Positions 1-9,958 of a stretch of 64,000 bases of DNA are shown piece after piece. The stretch's first letter is position 1; each line of letters begins with the position of its first letter. The position numbers and the translations under genes are program-made. Location of the stretch: the NCBI GenBank assembly GCA_030512335.1, contig JAULSU010000008.1, positions 1-64,000 on the forward strand, given 5' to 3'. The notes beneath the pieces are model-generated. The model was not told where the DNA came from. It was given only the letters and a program-made list of their open reading frames with translations, and searched no databases. This stretch comes from Immersiella caudata (taxonomy: Eukaryota > Ascomycota > Sordariomycetes > Sordariales > Lasiosphaeriaceae).

Positions 1-343
1 CGTACCGGGCTGCTGTTGAGCAGTTCCCTACTAGTAACACGTTTCAGTTGAAGCCGTTTGCTTCGATGGACCTCACAGAAAGGTGCCACGAAATTTCAAA
101 GCTCCCGCTGGATCACTTCTTGACTGATGTTTGCGCCGAAGTGGCGCGCTTTCTCATTATCGCATGGACGTATCAGGTTACCATCATGAAATGGCCCGGG
201 GAAGCCAGGCTGGATTATCCCTTTGAGACCAGAAATGGCAAAACAACGAGATTGATGGACGTGGAAAGTATTAAGGATGTTTGTGCTCTTGGAGGCTATT
301 CAACGGGTCACGGTGAAGGAATGGGAGTTGGTGTTACTGCCTG
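1..343 (+). CDS. C-terminal part of an unidentified protein, cut by the window edge
   Basis: A frame is open from base 3 to a TGA at 341-343 with no in-frame stop, so this looks like the last exon of a gene that starts upstream. It gives about 112 residues. The middle has a hydrophobic stretch (residues FLIIAWTYQV) that could be one amphipathic or buried helix, and the end is Gly-rich. I do not recognise a family. An internal TTG or ATG could start a small protein, but a continuing upstream gene is simpler. Base composition is like the other genes in this arm and there is no RIP-like damage. Being coding at all is likely but not certain. Confidence 0.4.
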
Positions 344-991
344 ATGTTAGGTGAACTCGAATCTATTATATCTCTCGAAGATGATTAATGGTTCTTGCCA
401 CCTTCTAATTCTGATCCCGCGAGCTACATTTGCGGTATAGGTAACGCCGCCCGATATACAAAAGGAGGTCTATCCCTCACAGTCCCAATCTCCCAGAGCG
501 TCTTCCACGACATCCGCGGGGCTTCATGCGCTGGCCCGTCCCGTTCAAAACATAGCCCTCTATACCGAATCTCGTTTCTTAACATCCTTCGGCTATATTC
601 CCTTCAACGTGTTTGTTAGCTATTGCACAGATTGGAAACTGTCGGGTATATCGGTTACTGTAATCCAGATAATTCGTTTTAGATCTTATATCTGTAATAC
701 GAAGGTGTGGTTATGCAGCTATATGTCGCCGTCATATCCAGGTTTTATTAGCTGGCATTTTCTCAACTTGTTTTCAACTCTAATCAATGTCGTGGCGCTC
801 GTGCCGAACCCTGCAACCACGTGAGATACCGAGGCGGCTAGCGCATTTTCCGCATCTGTCCCCAGTTTCAGTCAAATATGGAGCTGGCAGTTATTGGGTC
901 GCTATTCCTGATAAGCACTTCATTGGTTGTCATGAGCTGCTCTTTATTGTCTCAGCGCTAAAGACAGCTGACCCCAGCTGCAGATTGCTTT
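344..991. other. Intergenic stretch with no supported gene
   Basis: Only short frames without good starts, introns or recognisable motifs. It is mildly AT-rich and may contain old repeat debris. I see no RNA gene. Confidence 0.5.
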
Positions 992-1380
992 TGTCAGAAA
1001 CACTGCACCTTGGTTGGTGTGGAAATGATGGGTTGCAATTGCTTGATTGTATTGCTTGAGGTTGCTTGTTGAGGTTCTGGCTTTCAGCCAGAACCTCCTT
1101 CTTTATAGACTACTCCGTAGGATTCAGCTTCGTCAACACTATGGCTGAGGCTGACTGGCATTCAGGCAGTTCCAGGCATTCAGTCAGCTTCGCTGACCGA
1201 AAGCCAGGGCCCCTGAACCCCTTTCTTTCTGACAAGAACCTCCTTCTTTATAGACTACTCTGTAAGATTCAGCTTCGTCAACATTATGGCTGAGGTTGAC
1301 TGGCGTTCAGGCAGTGCCAGGCATTCAGTCAGCTTCGCTGACCGAAAGCCAGGGCCCCTGAACCCCCTTTCTTTCTGACA
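992..1380 (+). mobile_element. MITE copy 1 with an internal tandem duplication
   Basis: Starts TGTCAGAAACACTGCACC and ends CCCTTTCTTTCTGACA, giving terminal inverted repeats TGTCAGAAA/TTTCTGACA. It encodes nothing. Near the left end is a perfect hairpin (12-bp arms at 1071-1082 and 1086-1097, 3-nt loop). The right half is duplicated in tandem with a 146-bp period (1091-1236 and 1237-1380), and an inner TTTCTGACA lies at the junction. Related copies lie at 11620-11854 and, inverted, at 48381-48609. No target duplication is visible here. It was probably moved by a transposase encoded elsewhere. Confidence 0.8.
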
Positions 1381-1428
1381 CGTAATGTCCGGGTGTGGGG
1401 CGGTCCGTGTGCTGGGTCGCCCCTTCTA
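1381..1428 (+). repeat. Detached terminal repeat of a pogo-like element
   Basis: Positions 1383-1428 match the right terminal repeat of the pogo-type element at 49121-50608 (shared core GGGTGTGGGGCGGTCCGTGT) and end in CTTC followed by TA. It directly abuts the MITE end, so the MITE probably landed in an older pogo relic. No transposase sequence remains beside it. Confidence 0.55.
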
Positions 1429-1674
1429 CGTTATGCGGAACTTAATTTTACTGTTAAGAACTGTCTGTTTCCATCGACAATCCGGCTCGTGGAAGTAGCT
1501 AGATTGTGTGCCATTTGAAGTCAGCCTGACAAAGTGGGGCGTGGTCCGACGAGTCACGCCACCATCACCATCCATCCATATCACCACAGGTACCAAAGGT
1601 TATAATGTGGACCCAAAATTCTGGGCAATGGTTCTCGTAGCCATCAATGAGTTCCATAATCTCACACAATTGAA
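1429..1674 (+). promoter_or_regulatory. Upstream region of the ABC transporter gene
   Basis: About 250 bp between the repeat debris and the ATG. It contains a TATAATG-like site near 1600 but no convincing TATA box at the usual spacing. The promoter is inferred from position only. Transposon debris ends about 245 bp upstream of the start codon. Confidence 0.3.
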
Positions 1675-4600
1675 ATGGAAAACGAAAAGACAGAAGAGAC
1701 GCCGGGGCCGTCCCCGATCAAGTCCTACTTCCAGCTATGGACACACGCCAAGACATCCGACACGCTGCTGCGCATCGCCGGCACAATTGCCTATCTCGCA
1801 GTGGGTGCTGGATTGCCAGTGATGACAATTGTCTTCGGCGACTTCGTCAACGACTTTAACGGGTGGGGATCGGGCGGCGTGTCACCGGATAGCTTCAAGG
1901 ATGCGGTCAACAAGAATGCGCTGTATCTGGTGTACATTTTCATCGCGAAATTTACTGTATGTTTTTAATACCTTCAGTTTGAGCCTCTTCTAAATTGTGT
2001 TCAGGCCGCGTACTTTGGCTCAATGCTCTACAATGTAACAGCATCAAGAATCGCTCGTCGCGTTCGCCTCCGCTACGTCGAACGGATCATGCACCAGCCC
2101 ATCGCCTATTTTGACCGCTGTTCGGCTGCTTCAACTTCGACAAACCTCACCAGCGACGTCAACCACATTGAGCTCGGGCTCGGCGAGAAGAGCGGTATCG
2201 TGTTCCAAGCCATCAGCATGCTGCTCGTGTCGTTCGGCATCGCTCTGTCTAAAAACTGGAAACTGACGCTCGTGTGCATGACGTCCGTGCCGTTTGTATT
2301 CCTTGTGGTTACACCTCTGGCGAGCGTCGACACAAAGATTGAGGGCCGCATTAAGGCCATCTATTCCGAGGCCTCGACGGTGGTGGAAGAGGCGCTGGGC
2401 AGTATCGCCAATATTACAGCGCTGGGTGCTTCTGAAAAGATTATGGCGCACTTCGCGACGTACGTGAAGAAAGTGATGGGGATATCGTGGGTGCGCGGTC
2501 TTATCTGGGCGACTATTGTTGGCATGATCTTTGCGAGCGTGCATTCGGTGTATGCTCTGTGTCTGTTCTATGGCGCCAAGTTAGCGGCGGCTGGGGAGAT
2601 CCCCGATGGAGGGACGGTGTTGATGTGGGTCTGATCTTGATTCTGCTTTCGATTTTTTTCAGGGGCTTTGCTAACTTGACCAAAGTGTCATGTTCTGCTG
2701 CATTCTCGCCAGTCAAAGTTTCGGCATGCTCACGCCCGTTATCCCTGACCTCATCAGAGCCGGAGTGTCCGCGCGGCGAGTCCTCTCGATTATCAACCAA
2801 AAGGTCGGTGACTCAGGCGACAAAGCCTGCTTGAGTGTGCCTTCCGTTGTCGGGTGCATTCAGCTCCGCGACGTCACGTTTGCCTACCCGACCCGACCGT
2901 CCCTTCCCGTTCTGGACAACGTCACCTTGGACATCCCCGCGGGCAAAATCACAGCAGTTGTGGGGACCAGTGGTAGCGGTAAGAGCACGCTTGTGGCCCT
3001 TCTGGAGCAGTGGTATTCCCCGCAGCAGGGGAGCATCACGCTTGACGGCGAGGACATGGAGCGATACTCAACATCGACCTGGCGCGATGCTATCGGTTTG
3101 GTACAGCAGGAGCCCATGCTCTTCAACGACACTATCGAGCAAAATATTCTCAATGGGTACCACGGCGGTATCTGCGATGGGTTGACCGAGGAAGAAAAAC
3201 ACGCTCTTGTCGTTGAAGCAGCGAAAAAAGCAGACGCGCACTACTTTATCAGCGCCCTACCAGACGGATATCGCACTCGAGTCGGTGAGCGCGGCGACCG
3301 ACTGAGCGGGGGCGAAAAGCAGCGAATTGCACTCGCTCGCGCAATTGTCTCGAACCCCAAGATCCTCCTCCTGGACGAAGTAACCTCCTCTCTGGACCCC
3401 GAGTCAGAAAGCGTTGTCCAAAGAGCCATCGATGCGGCATCGAAACACCGAACCATTCTTCAGATCTCGCATAGCCTCGCCACCATCCGTCATGCCCACC
3501 ATATTGCTGTCATGAATAAGGGGTCTTTCGTTGAGGAAGGGAGTCATCATGGACTGATGCAGCTGGGCGGACTCTATGCTCGGCTTGTCCGGGCTCAGAG
3601 GATGCCCTCTCATCATAAACCAGCCACCGCACCGAAAACTGAGGAATCAGGGCCTGCATCTCCGTCCCATCTCTCAACCATGGACCAAGCCACCGCTACA
3701 ACCCCAACCGAAAAACCAACTCCCGCAGCCCCTGAGCTCTCTCTCCACTCCAAGTCCGTCACCCACCGGCGCAGTCTGCTTCCCAACCTTGCCCACCTCC
3801 TCACCACGTACCCTTGCATAGCCCCACCCGCCTTCGCCGGCCTCATCGGCGCCATCGGCATCGGCGCCACGTTCCCGCTCACAGCCTTCCTCTACTCCAA
3901 ACTCATCACCGTCTTTCAGTTACAAGGCACTCCCGACTTCACCTCCCGCGCCAACTTCTACGCTCTCATGTTCTTTGTTCTTGCCCTCTCGGAAATGGCG
4001 CTGTACTGGATCGTCTACTACTTTTTCAGCATGGTGTCTGTTACCGCGGAGCTCGGATACCGGCCTGACGCCCTGCGGGCGACGCTCAAGCAGGATAGTG
4101 CGTTTTTTCAGGCCCCTGGGCATGCGTCTGGGGCCCTGATGACGATGCTTGCGATCGATGCCGAGAGCATTGGGAACATGTTGGGTGGGAGTGTCCCCAT
4201 TATCACGTACCACGTGCTCAACATCACGGGATGCGCCGTCATGTCGTTAGCTGTGTACTGGAAGCTGGGTTTGATATCGGCCTTGGTGTGTCTCCCGTTG
4301 TACGTCGTGGCGGGGGCGGGGAAAACGAGCATAGACAATAAAGCCGGTGAGAGGTGTGAGCGGTTCTTCCTGGAGAGTGCCAGGTTTGTGGGCGAGGCGG
4401 TTGGGTCGGTAAAGACGGTGCAGGCGCTGCGGTTGGAGGAGAAGGTTGTGCGGGATTATGGGGGGAGGTTGCAGGCTGCGGTGAGGAGGTCGACGAGGGG
4501 GCGGCGTTGGTGTATTTTTTGTTGTTTGCGTTGATGGAGAGTGTGGATTTGTTGAGTGGGTTTCCTTGCTCAGGCATTGTTCGTGAAAGTGCTGACTGTT

Positions 4601-5732
4601 TGGGACGTAGTTATGGCGTTTATGTTCTGGTATGGCGGAAAGCTTTTGGCTGAGGGCGAGCTGAGCGTCGGAGACTACTTTATCATCTATATGGCCGCCA
4701 TGTTTGGAGGACAAGGGGCCGGGTTTGCATTTGGCTACTTTGCTGGTAAGCCTTGACTCGGGTTCGTTGGCTTCTATATCTCACTGACCTGGCGTAGATC
4801 TCGCCAAGGCCAAAATGGCCCTAAACCGGCTCTTCTACCTCCTCGAATCCAAGCCCCCCATCAACAGCACCAAGGGAATCGATACAACCTCGCTCACTGC
4901 AGCAACGAAAGGGGGGGGAACAGCAATAGAGTTTCGGGACATCTCCTTTTCTTACCCTTTTCGGCCAGAGGTGCCCATTCTCCAGAACCTCAATCTCAAG
5001 ATTGCAAGGGGCGAGAATGTCTGCCTTGTTGGCCGATCCGGGTGCGGGAAGTCCACGGTCATATCCCTTGTCGAACGTTTCTACGATACCACAACTGGCG
5101 ACATTTTGATCGACAATACACCCCTAACTCTGCTAGATATCAACAAATACCGCCAGAAGCTTGCACTTGTCTCGCAGGAGACGGTTCTGTACCAGTGCAC
5201 CATCCGCGACAACCTCCTATTAGGGGTGGCCGATGCCGCATCACTTTCCGACGGCGATATCGAGACCGCTTGCCGCACAGCCAACATCCACGATTTCATT
5301 ATCTCCCTCCCTGATGGATACGAAACCAACTGTGGACCGCGCGGGGCCGCTCTCAGCGGCGGACAGAGACAACGAATTGCCATTGCAAGAGCTTTGCTGC
5401 GGAATCCGGAAGTTCTGCTTCTCGACGAAGCTACTAGCGCCCTTGATGCTGAGAGTAAGGTACTCTTTCGGGAAGCGCTGGAGAAGGCGGGCAAGGGGAG
5501 GACGACGGTAGCAGTGGCGCATCACGTTGAGGTGATGAAGGCGGCGGATCGCGTTATTTTAATTGAACAGGGGCGGGTTGCTGAGGAGGGGAGTTTTGTG
5601 GATTTAGTAGAGAAGAAGGGACCGTTTTGGGAGTTTTTGAGGAGTGAGGGGACCGGGGTTGATCTTGGGGTTGATGGGGTGCATGGGGCTCATGGAGTTC
5701 ATGTGAGTCATGGAGATCATCACAAGCACTGA
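1675..5732 (+). CDS. Full-size ABCB (MDR/P-glycoprotein type) exporter, probably frameshifted
   Basis: ATP-driven exporter arranged TMD1-NBD1-TMD2-NBD2, as in fungal multidrug and Ste6-like pumps of the plasma membrane. Exons: 1675-1956, 2005-2624, 2686-4555, 4611-4745 and 4798-5732; all four introns are GT..AG and keep phase. NBD1 has Walker A GTSGSGKST, signature LSGGEKQR, Walker B ILLLDE and the H-loop His in ISHSL. NBD2 has GRSGCGKST, LSGGQRQR, VLLLDE and VAHH. All ATPase motifs are therefore present. Near 4497-4501 a G run is one base short: the frame runs into a stop at 4532-4534, while the conserved TMD2 helix (FLLFALMESVDLL) continues one frame over. This is either a real null mutation or an assembly error in a homopolymer. 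The C-terminus is His/Gly-rich (about 25 residues), unusual for the family. The substrate is unknown; the O-methyltransferase 4.2 kb downstream hints at metabolite export (inference). Confidence 0.88.
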
Positions 5733-6308
5733 CATCAGGTCGTGTCTTTGTCTCCGCGACCACATTACGACACTTTTTTGCACCTTCTAAATGACCTGGT
5801 TTCTCGGGGAAAAGACAGTAACTCCTAAAGGTGACATCTTCTATCAAGCCCCTGGAATTAACCCCCGAAAGCTGCCGTAGGGTTAAGATTTGTGTATAAG
5901 CTCTGCAATCTAAGCCCCAGGAGGCCTTTTGGCTTCCTTTTACGTTTCCTGCTACCCAACTCACCCGGCACCCAAAAATCCAGGCAGACTTCCGCCTGTT
6001 GTGCCATGGGACCATCCCCATTAGCATCATGCCAGCGGTTCGTTGCAGTAGGAACTTATCATCTACGCTGGTAGACGTAGTAAAAGAGGATAAGGGTATA
6101 CCCCTGGCCAATCTGCCTAACATTATGCGTGGCTACGGAGGCGACCCAGCCAGTCATCGTCTCCGTTTGCCATTTGTCAAAGGATTTCGCTAGTAATCCC
6201 CACCCCAGCAAGATTCCAGTGGTTTGGTTCTATCGCCTACCCGTAATCCCATGGTTGTAGGGAACCCTATACGCCTTCATGGGTGACGCGGAGATGAGAA
6301 GCGACGGA
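5733..6308. other. Intergenic stretch
   Basis: Terminator side of the ABC gene and upstream region of the broken small gene that follows. I see no gene or repeat family in it. Confidence 0.4.
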
Positions 6309-6314
6309 TATAAA
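6309..6314 (+). promoter_or_regulatory. TATA box of the small cysteine-rich gene
   Basis: TATAAA lies 82 bp upstream of the ATG at 6396. It is followed by a CT/CA-rich leader with a good start context (CCAAAATGCC), as in highly expressed fungal secreted-protein genes. The promoter looks intact although the coding region is broken. Confidence 0.5.
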
Positions 6315-6395
6315 GTCTGCGAGTCTTCACCATCACTCAACTTCGTCTAACACGTATCATCCTTTCCCACCCAAGCCCTTCACTCAACCACCAAA

Positions 6396-6642
6396 ATGCC
6401 ACCCTCAAACATCTTCACCCTCGGACGTGCTCTTCGCGCCTGAGGCTCTCGCCTGCAAATGTATCGCCAGCGGCAGCAACATTATTGCAGCGACGCGGAC
6501 CTGGTGCGGCGAAGCTGGCGGCAAGTGTGAGTTCGGCGATGACTGCTCGTGGAACACCCTCAGCATGACCATTCCTCAGAGGTTTAGGGCATGGTGTTTA
6601 GTGGAGACAAATGCGGAATTAGATTGTTGGTCTAACTCTTAG
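6396..6642 (+). pseudogene. Broken small cysteine-rich secreted protein
   Basis: The ATG at 6396 opens 15 codons to a TGA at 6441. In the +1 frame a 70-residue cysteine-rich frame (from ALACKCIASGSN to 6642) follows. The spacing CKC...C...C...C...C...C, with Gly and Asn between, resembles the small secreted cysteine-rich proteins common in Aspergillus and Penicillium, whose signal peptide ends just before the first cysteine. Here the signal-peptide part and the mature part are in different frames with no plausible intron, and some expected Cys positions look replaced by Trp. I read it as a recent pseudogene. The role of the family is not known to me; effector-like or antimicrobial roles would be speculation. 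Confidence 0.5.
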
Positions 6643-6823
6643 GGGGTTGTGGTTTGATATAAGTGTCTCGCCAGCTTTACCACTAACTCACGGTATCCAT
6701 TCTCTCAAGGGAGTGAGCTGAAAGGTGCTTAGTGGTTGGAAAATTGCGAATGTTGGACCGTATTTGTTGAGGTAGAAGCATTGATTTGAGGACTCATACC
6801 TGGCCCATAGCCCTTTGACCTCT

Positions 6824-7324
6824 TCACACCCACACAAATACAAACCTAACCTCTTCAAGACCCATCCCCATTCCCTCCCCATCCATCAACCCGTGTACAC
6901 ACGCACCAACCAACCTATACCTCCCCTCTTCTTTCCTCAACGCATACGGTGTCTGGCCGCCCTTCAACACAAAAATCAAGTCCCCATCTTGGATCGTTAC
7001 CGGTGCAGTCCCAATGTACCCCTTCTCCGTCCGGAAAAACTTCCTCCCCAACGCGCTTGTCACGGGCTTCTTGCCAGTTGTTGCTGAATGCTCCTCGTAT
7101 CTTTCATTTGCCCACACCATGCTGATGAAGTCGCCGTCATCAGCAAGCAGCAATTTCGACCAAGGTTGGAAGTATGTTTTGGCGAATTCGACGTCAGGCA
7201 TTGTGTTTCGTTCTGGATGGCGGGGATCTCGGTCGCCAATGAGTGTGCGCCAGAAAACCGAGCCGTAATTTGTCTTTTTGTTGGGGTATGGCGCGGTCCC
7301 TATGCCCAAGACAGAATATATCAT
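6824..7324 (-). pseudogene. C-terminal part of a HET (heterokaryon incompatibility) protein, decayed
   Basis: The last 165 residues of this minus-strand frame fit the C-terminal part of fungal HET-domain proteins: a GRKFFRTEKGYIG block, a DGDLIFVLKGGQTPYALR block and a closing RLVGACVHGLMDGE block. HET proteins trigger cell death when genetically different hyphae fuse. The N-terminal HET core (YxALSYxWG, WIDAxCINQ) is not readable in the frames upstream (to about 8076), which are broken by stops and shifts. The sequence at 7325-7640 has short frames that may be further pieces. The start at 7324 is only where the frame opens, not a real start. The family call is from remembered motif order. 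Confidence 0.55.
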
Positions 7325-7639
7325 GACCGGGTCGAGTCAATCCTGGTCCCCTGGATCGAAGACTTGTCGCCGCATGCTTTGGCCTTAGAGCTGCCGATAG
7401 ATTCATCGCCCTTTGGAATAAGGATTTCCCATCCGAGTCAAGTTTCACGTCCTTGAAACTCTCAAGGAGCCCAGGATCAATGCCATACGGGAGTTCCTCT
7501 GCCTGGGGCGGCGCTTGCAGCCCACCAACGCCTTGTGATCCTTGGCTTGGGAGGCGATGTAGTCCAAATGTCGCCGCACTACAGGGCCGGGCATATATTT
7601 GGTCCCAGAATTCCCGCATAGCACAGTTTGGAAAAATGT

Positions 7640-8076
7640 CATCATCGATACCATGCTGATCCCGGCCGAGTCCGGCATCGAGCTAGTGCAGGAGAAGGTA
7701 TCGAAAATGAACCCCCGAAGCGCAATGGTGTTGTCGTCGGTGATCTTCAGTATCTTTCCAGAATCGGGTATCTCCCCGTCAATCTCGAGTTCAGGCTGAC
7801 TGTCAAGCGCGGTCTGGTAGATCCAATATTGTCTGGACGTAAACGTGCCGATACCCTTGCAATTTTATTAGGAGCTGAGAAGATATCTTCTGTCTAGACA
7901 AGAACGGCTTCTGTCTCGTCAAGATGCCTGAGCTGAGTGTAGACCTTCATGATACACAGCCTTTGCGGCCTATCTTCATCGCCGAAATGGAGCAGTGGCT
8001 GCAAGACAAACTCGAGGTTAATCTGGAGCGAATACACAGTATGCTTTGGCGACTCTTTGCTTCCATATCTATACAC
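7640..8076 (-). pseudogene. Possible upstream remains of the HET gene
   Basis: Short minus-strand frames, including one of 60 residues at 7894-8076, continue from the HET C-terminal part with the same strand and composition. None shows a diagnostic motif. It could be the broken N-terminal region or unrelated noncoding sequence. Confidence 0.2.
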
Positions 8077-9830
8077 TGAGCCATGTTACTTCTTAAATTA
8101 TTGACCACACCAAAAACTACGGACCAGTCTCTCGCATTATGCTAGGGTAAAGTCACGGCTAGGGTGGCTATGGTAGAACCCTGAGTCAAATGACCCGCTT
8201 TCGGAACACCGCTCGCTATCACATAGGCAAACCGCACACCCAACATGGCTACCGAACCCCCCACAGCCCCAGTCTACCAAGGAAGTGTCTCACGGGAACC
8301 TCTCAGCCCGACAACCTCACATCGCACAGTACGCCCCTTTTTAAACATATGGAGCAAAAATCCGCGGCTATGTGGACGGTGGCAGAGGTCTGTCGAAGCA
8401 CCAGGATGAGGCGCTTATCGAGTCAGGAACCTCTGACCAGTGTTTCAACGTTATCATATCATTGCTTTCCTTCTGTTCCTGTCTTCCAATACGTGAGCAT
8501 TCGGAGTACTCCTTGCCACACCTGAGAACTTGGAAACCTTAAACCTTAAAGACTATGATGCTCCAAAACAGGCAATATCTGGTTCGCAGTTACAATCTCG
8601 AGGATGATACTAACACTGCTATAACCAAACTATACCCAGCAGTTATTATCGTTACCCGAAGGTTAATGCCATTCGGTTTCCCTTGCTCAGTCCTCACATC
8701 TCCCTGGCTGCAGCAGCATTCAAACCTGCTCATGGGCCGCAGGCTCTGAATCACGGGGCAAAAAAACAAAACAAATGCATGCCAAATGCATCATATGATG
8801 TATCGGATGTGAACTACTCATTCCGGCGTCTAGCGGGAGACAGCCCCAACTAACCCGTGCTTCGGACTGTTGGGAGCAGCCCCATTGCCGCTGCGATTGG
8901 ATCGGCCCACGGAAGTTTGGGTTGAGCTCGCCGACACATGGACAACATCAGTCAACACCATTCGGCGATTTAAGCAAGGGCGGTATCAAGCTACGTGTTT
9001 GGATGAAGAAGATGGCCGCGTAGAGGGTGAATCTTTGAGCCGAATGAACACTGGGAGTACGGTGGTCCCAATTGAGAGGTGGGGAGAGAGAGAGCGTATA
9101 TGGTTGAAGTGAAGCATATGGGTAGCATTGAGGAACGGAGGGCGGTGTGGGTTGTCCCGATTATGCCCTACCGGCTAGAGAGGAACGAGAACTGGAAAGG
9201 TGTGGAACTTGTGGCGGAGCGCCTCATTGAGCTTGCGAGCAGTGGAAGTGCAGTTGCAAAGTGACTTGTCTTTTTGGAAGTGAGGTCAGGAGCTAAGCTC
9301 CAATAAGTACAAAGAAACGGCCCTGCTGGGCCCAGAGCGCCGGAACATTGGTCCCTGCGCTCCGCTGGAGCGCAGGGCCGATGGACCCCCTGCTCGCGGT
9401 GGCTCGGCTTGGCGCCAAGCCACCACCCAGATTTCGACAAAAGGGGCGTGGGAAGGGGAAAAAGACGGCTCGAAAAGGGTTTGGCACTTGTGGTTGAGGA
9501 GAGGGAGGATGGAAGCTTTGGGGATTGGCTTCGTGTAGAGGTTATTTTCTACGCAGCCCGGAGAATGGGAGAGGGAGAGTGAAGCCGAGGGAGACAAGTT
9601 CGAGAAAGAAAAGAAAGTCCCTTGAGATTAGATGCATTGTGCCTTCGCCAACATGCGGCCTCCATCGCGCAATTATCTGCACTGTCCGTAAACTCCGAGC
9701 CGACCCACCGAGTGCTACGGTGCGGGAAATTCATGTGCCCATATCCCCGACGCCGCCGAATTCCCCGAGACCAGAGGCCGACTCCGATGTTTGTACACCC
9801 GACCAGTCCCTTGACCCGACACACATATAT
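8077..9830. other. Long stretch without a supported gene
   Basis: Several short plus-strand frames are open (an ATG at 8248 with about 54 codons; 8870-9112; 9079-9264) but none has a partner exon or motif I recognise. The 9300-9440 part is GC-rich with an imperfect inverted repeat around CTGCGCTCCGCTGGAGCGCAG. It may hold the remains of genes. No transposon ends are visible. Confidence 0.35.
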
Positions 9831-9871
9831 TTAACGATACCTAGCCAGGTAGCTCTCTTCCATGCGGGCTC

Positions 9872-9878
9872 TATAAAA
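9872..9878 (+). promoter_or_regulatory. TATA box of the O-methyltransferase gene
   Basis: TATAAAA lies 81 bp upstream of the ATG at 9959, followed by a CT-rich tract (CACCCCTCTCTCGTC), the usual layout of a fungal core promoter. Confidence 0.5.
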
Positions 9879-9958
9879 CATTTCCAAGAGCATTCTCCAG
9901 CACGCTTCCTCGCTTTCAATATACCATAGCACCCCTCTCTCGTCTTATCGAGTTCTAC

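Noticed and set aside
2106..4714. Minus-strand frames up to 155 codons across the ABC gene
   Set aside because: Shadows of the real exons, with no motifs.
9300..9440. Hairpin-rich segment as an ncRNA or terminator
   Set aside because: The inverted repeat around CTGCGCTCCGCTGGAGCGCAG is short and imperfect beyond that core; no second line of evidence.
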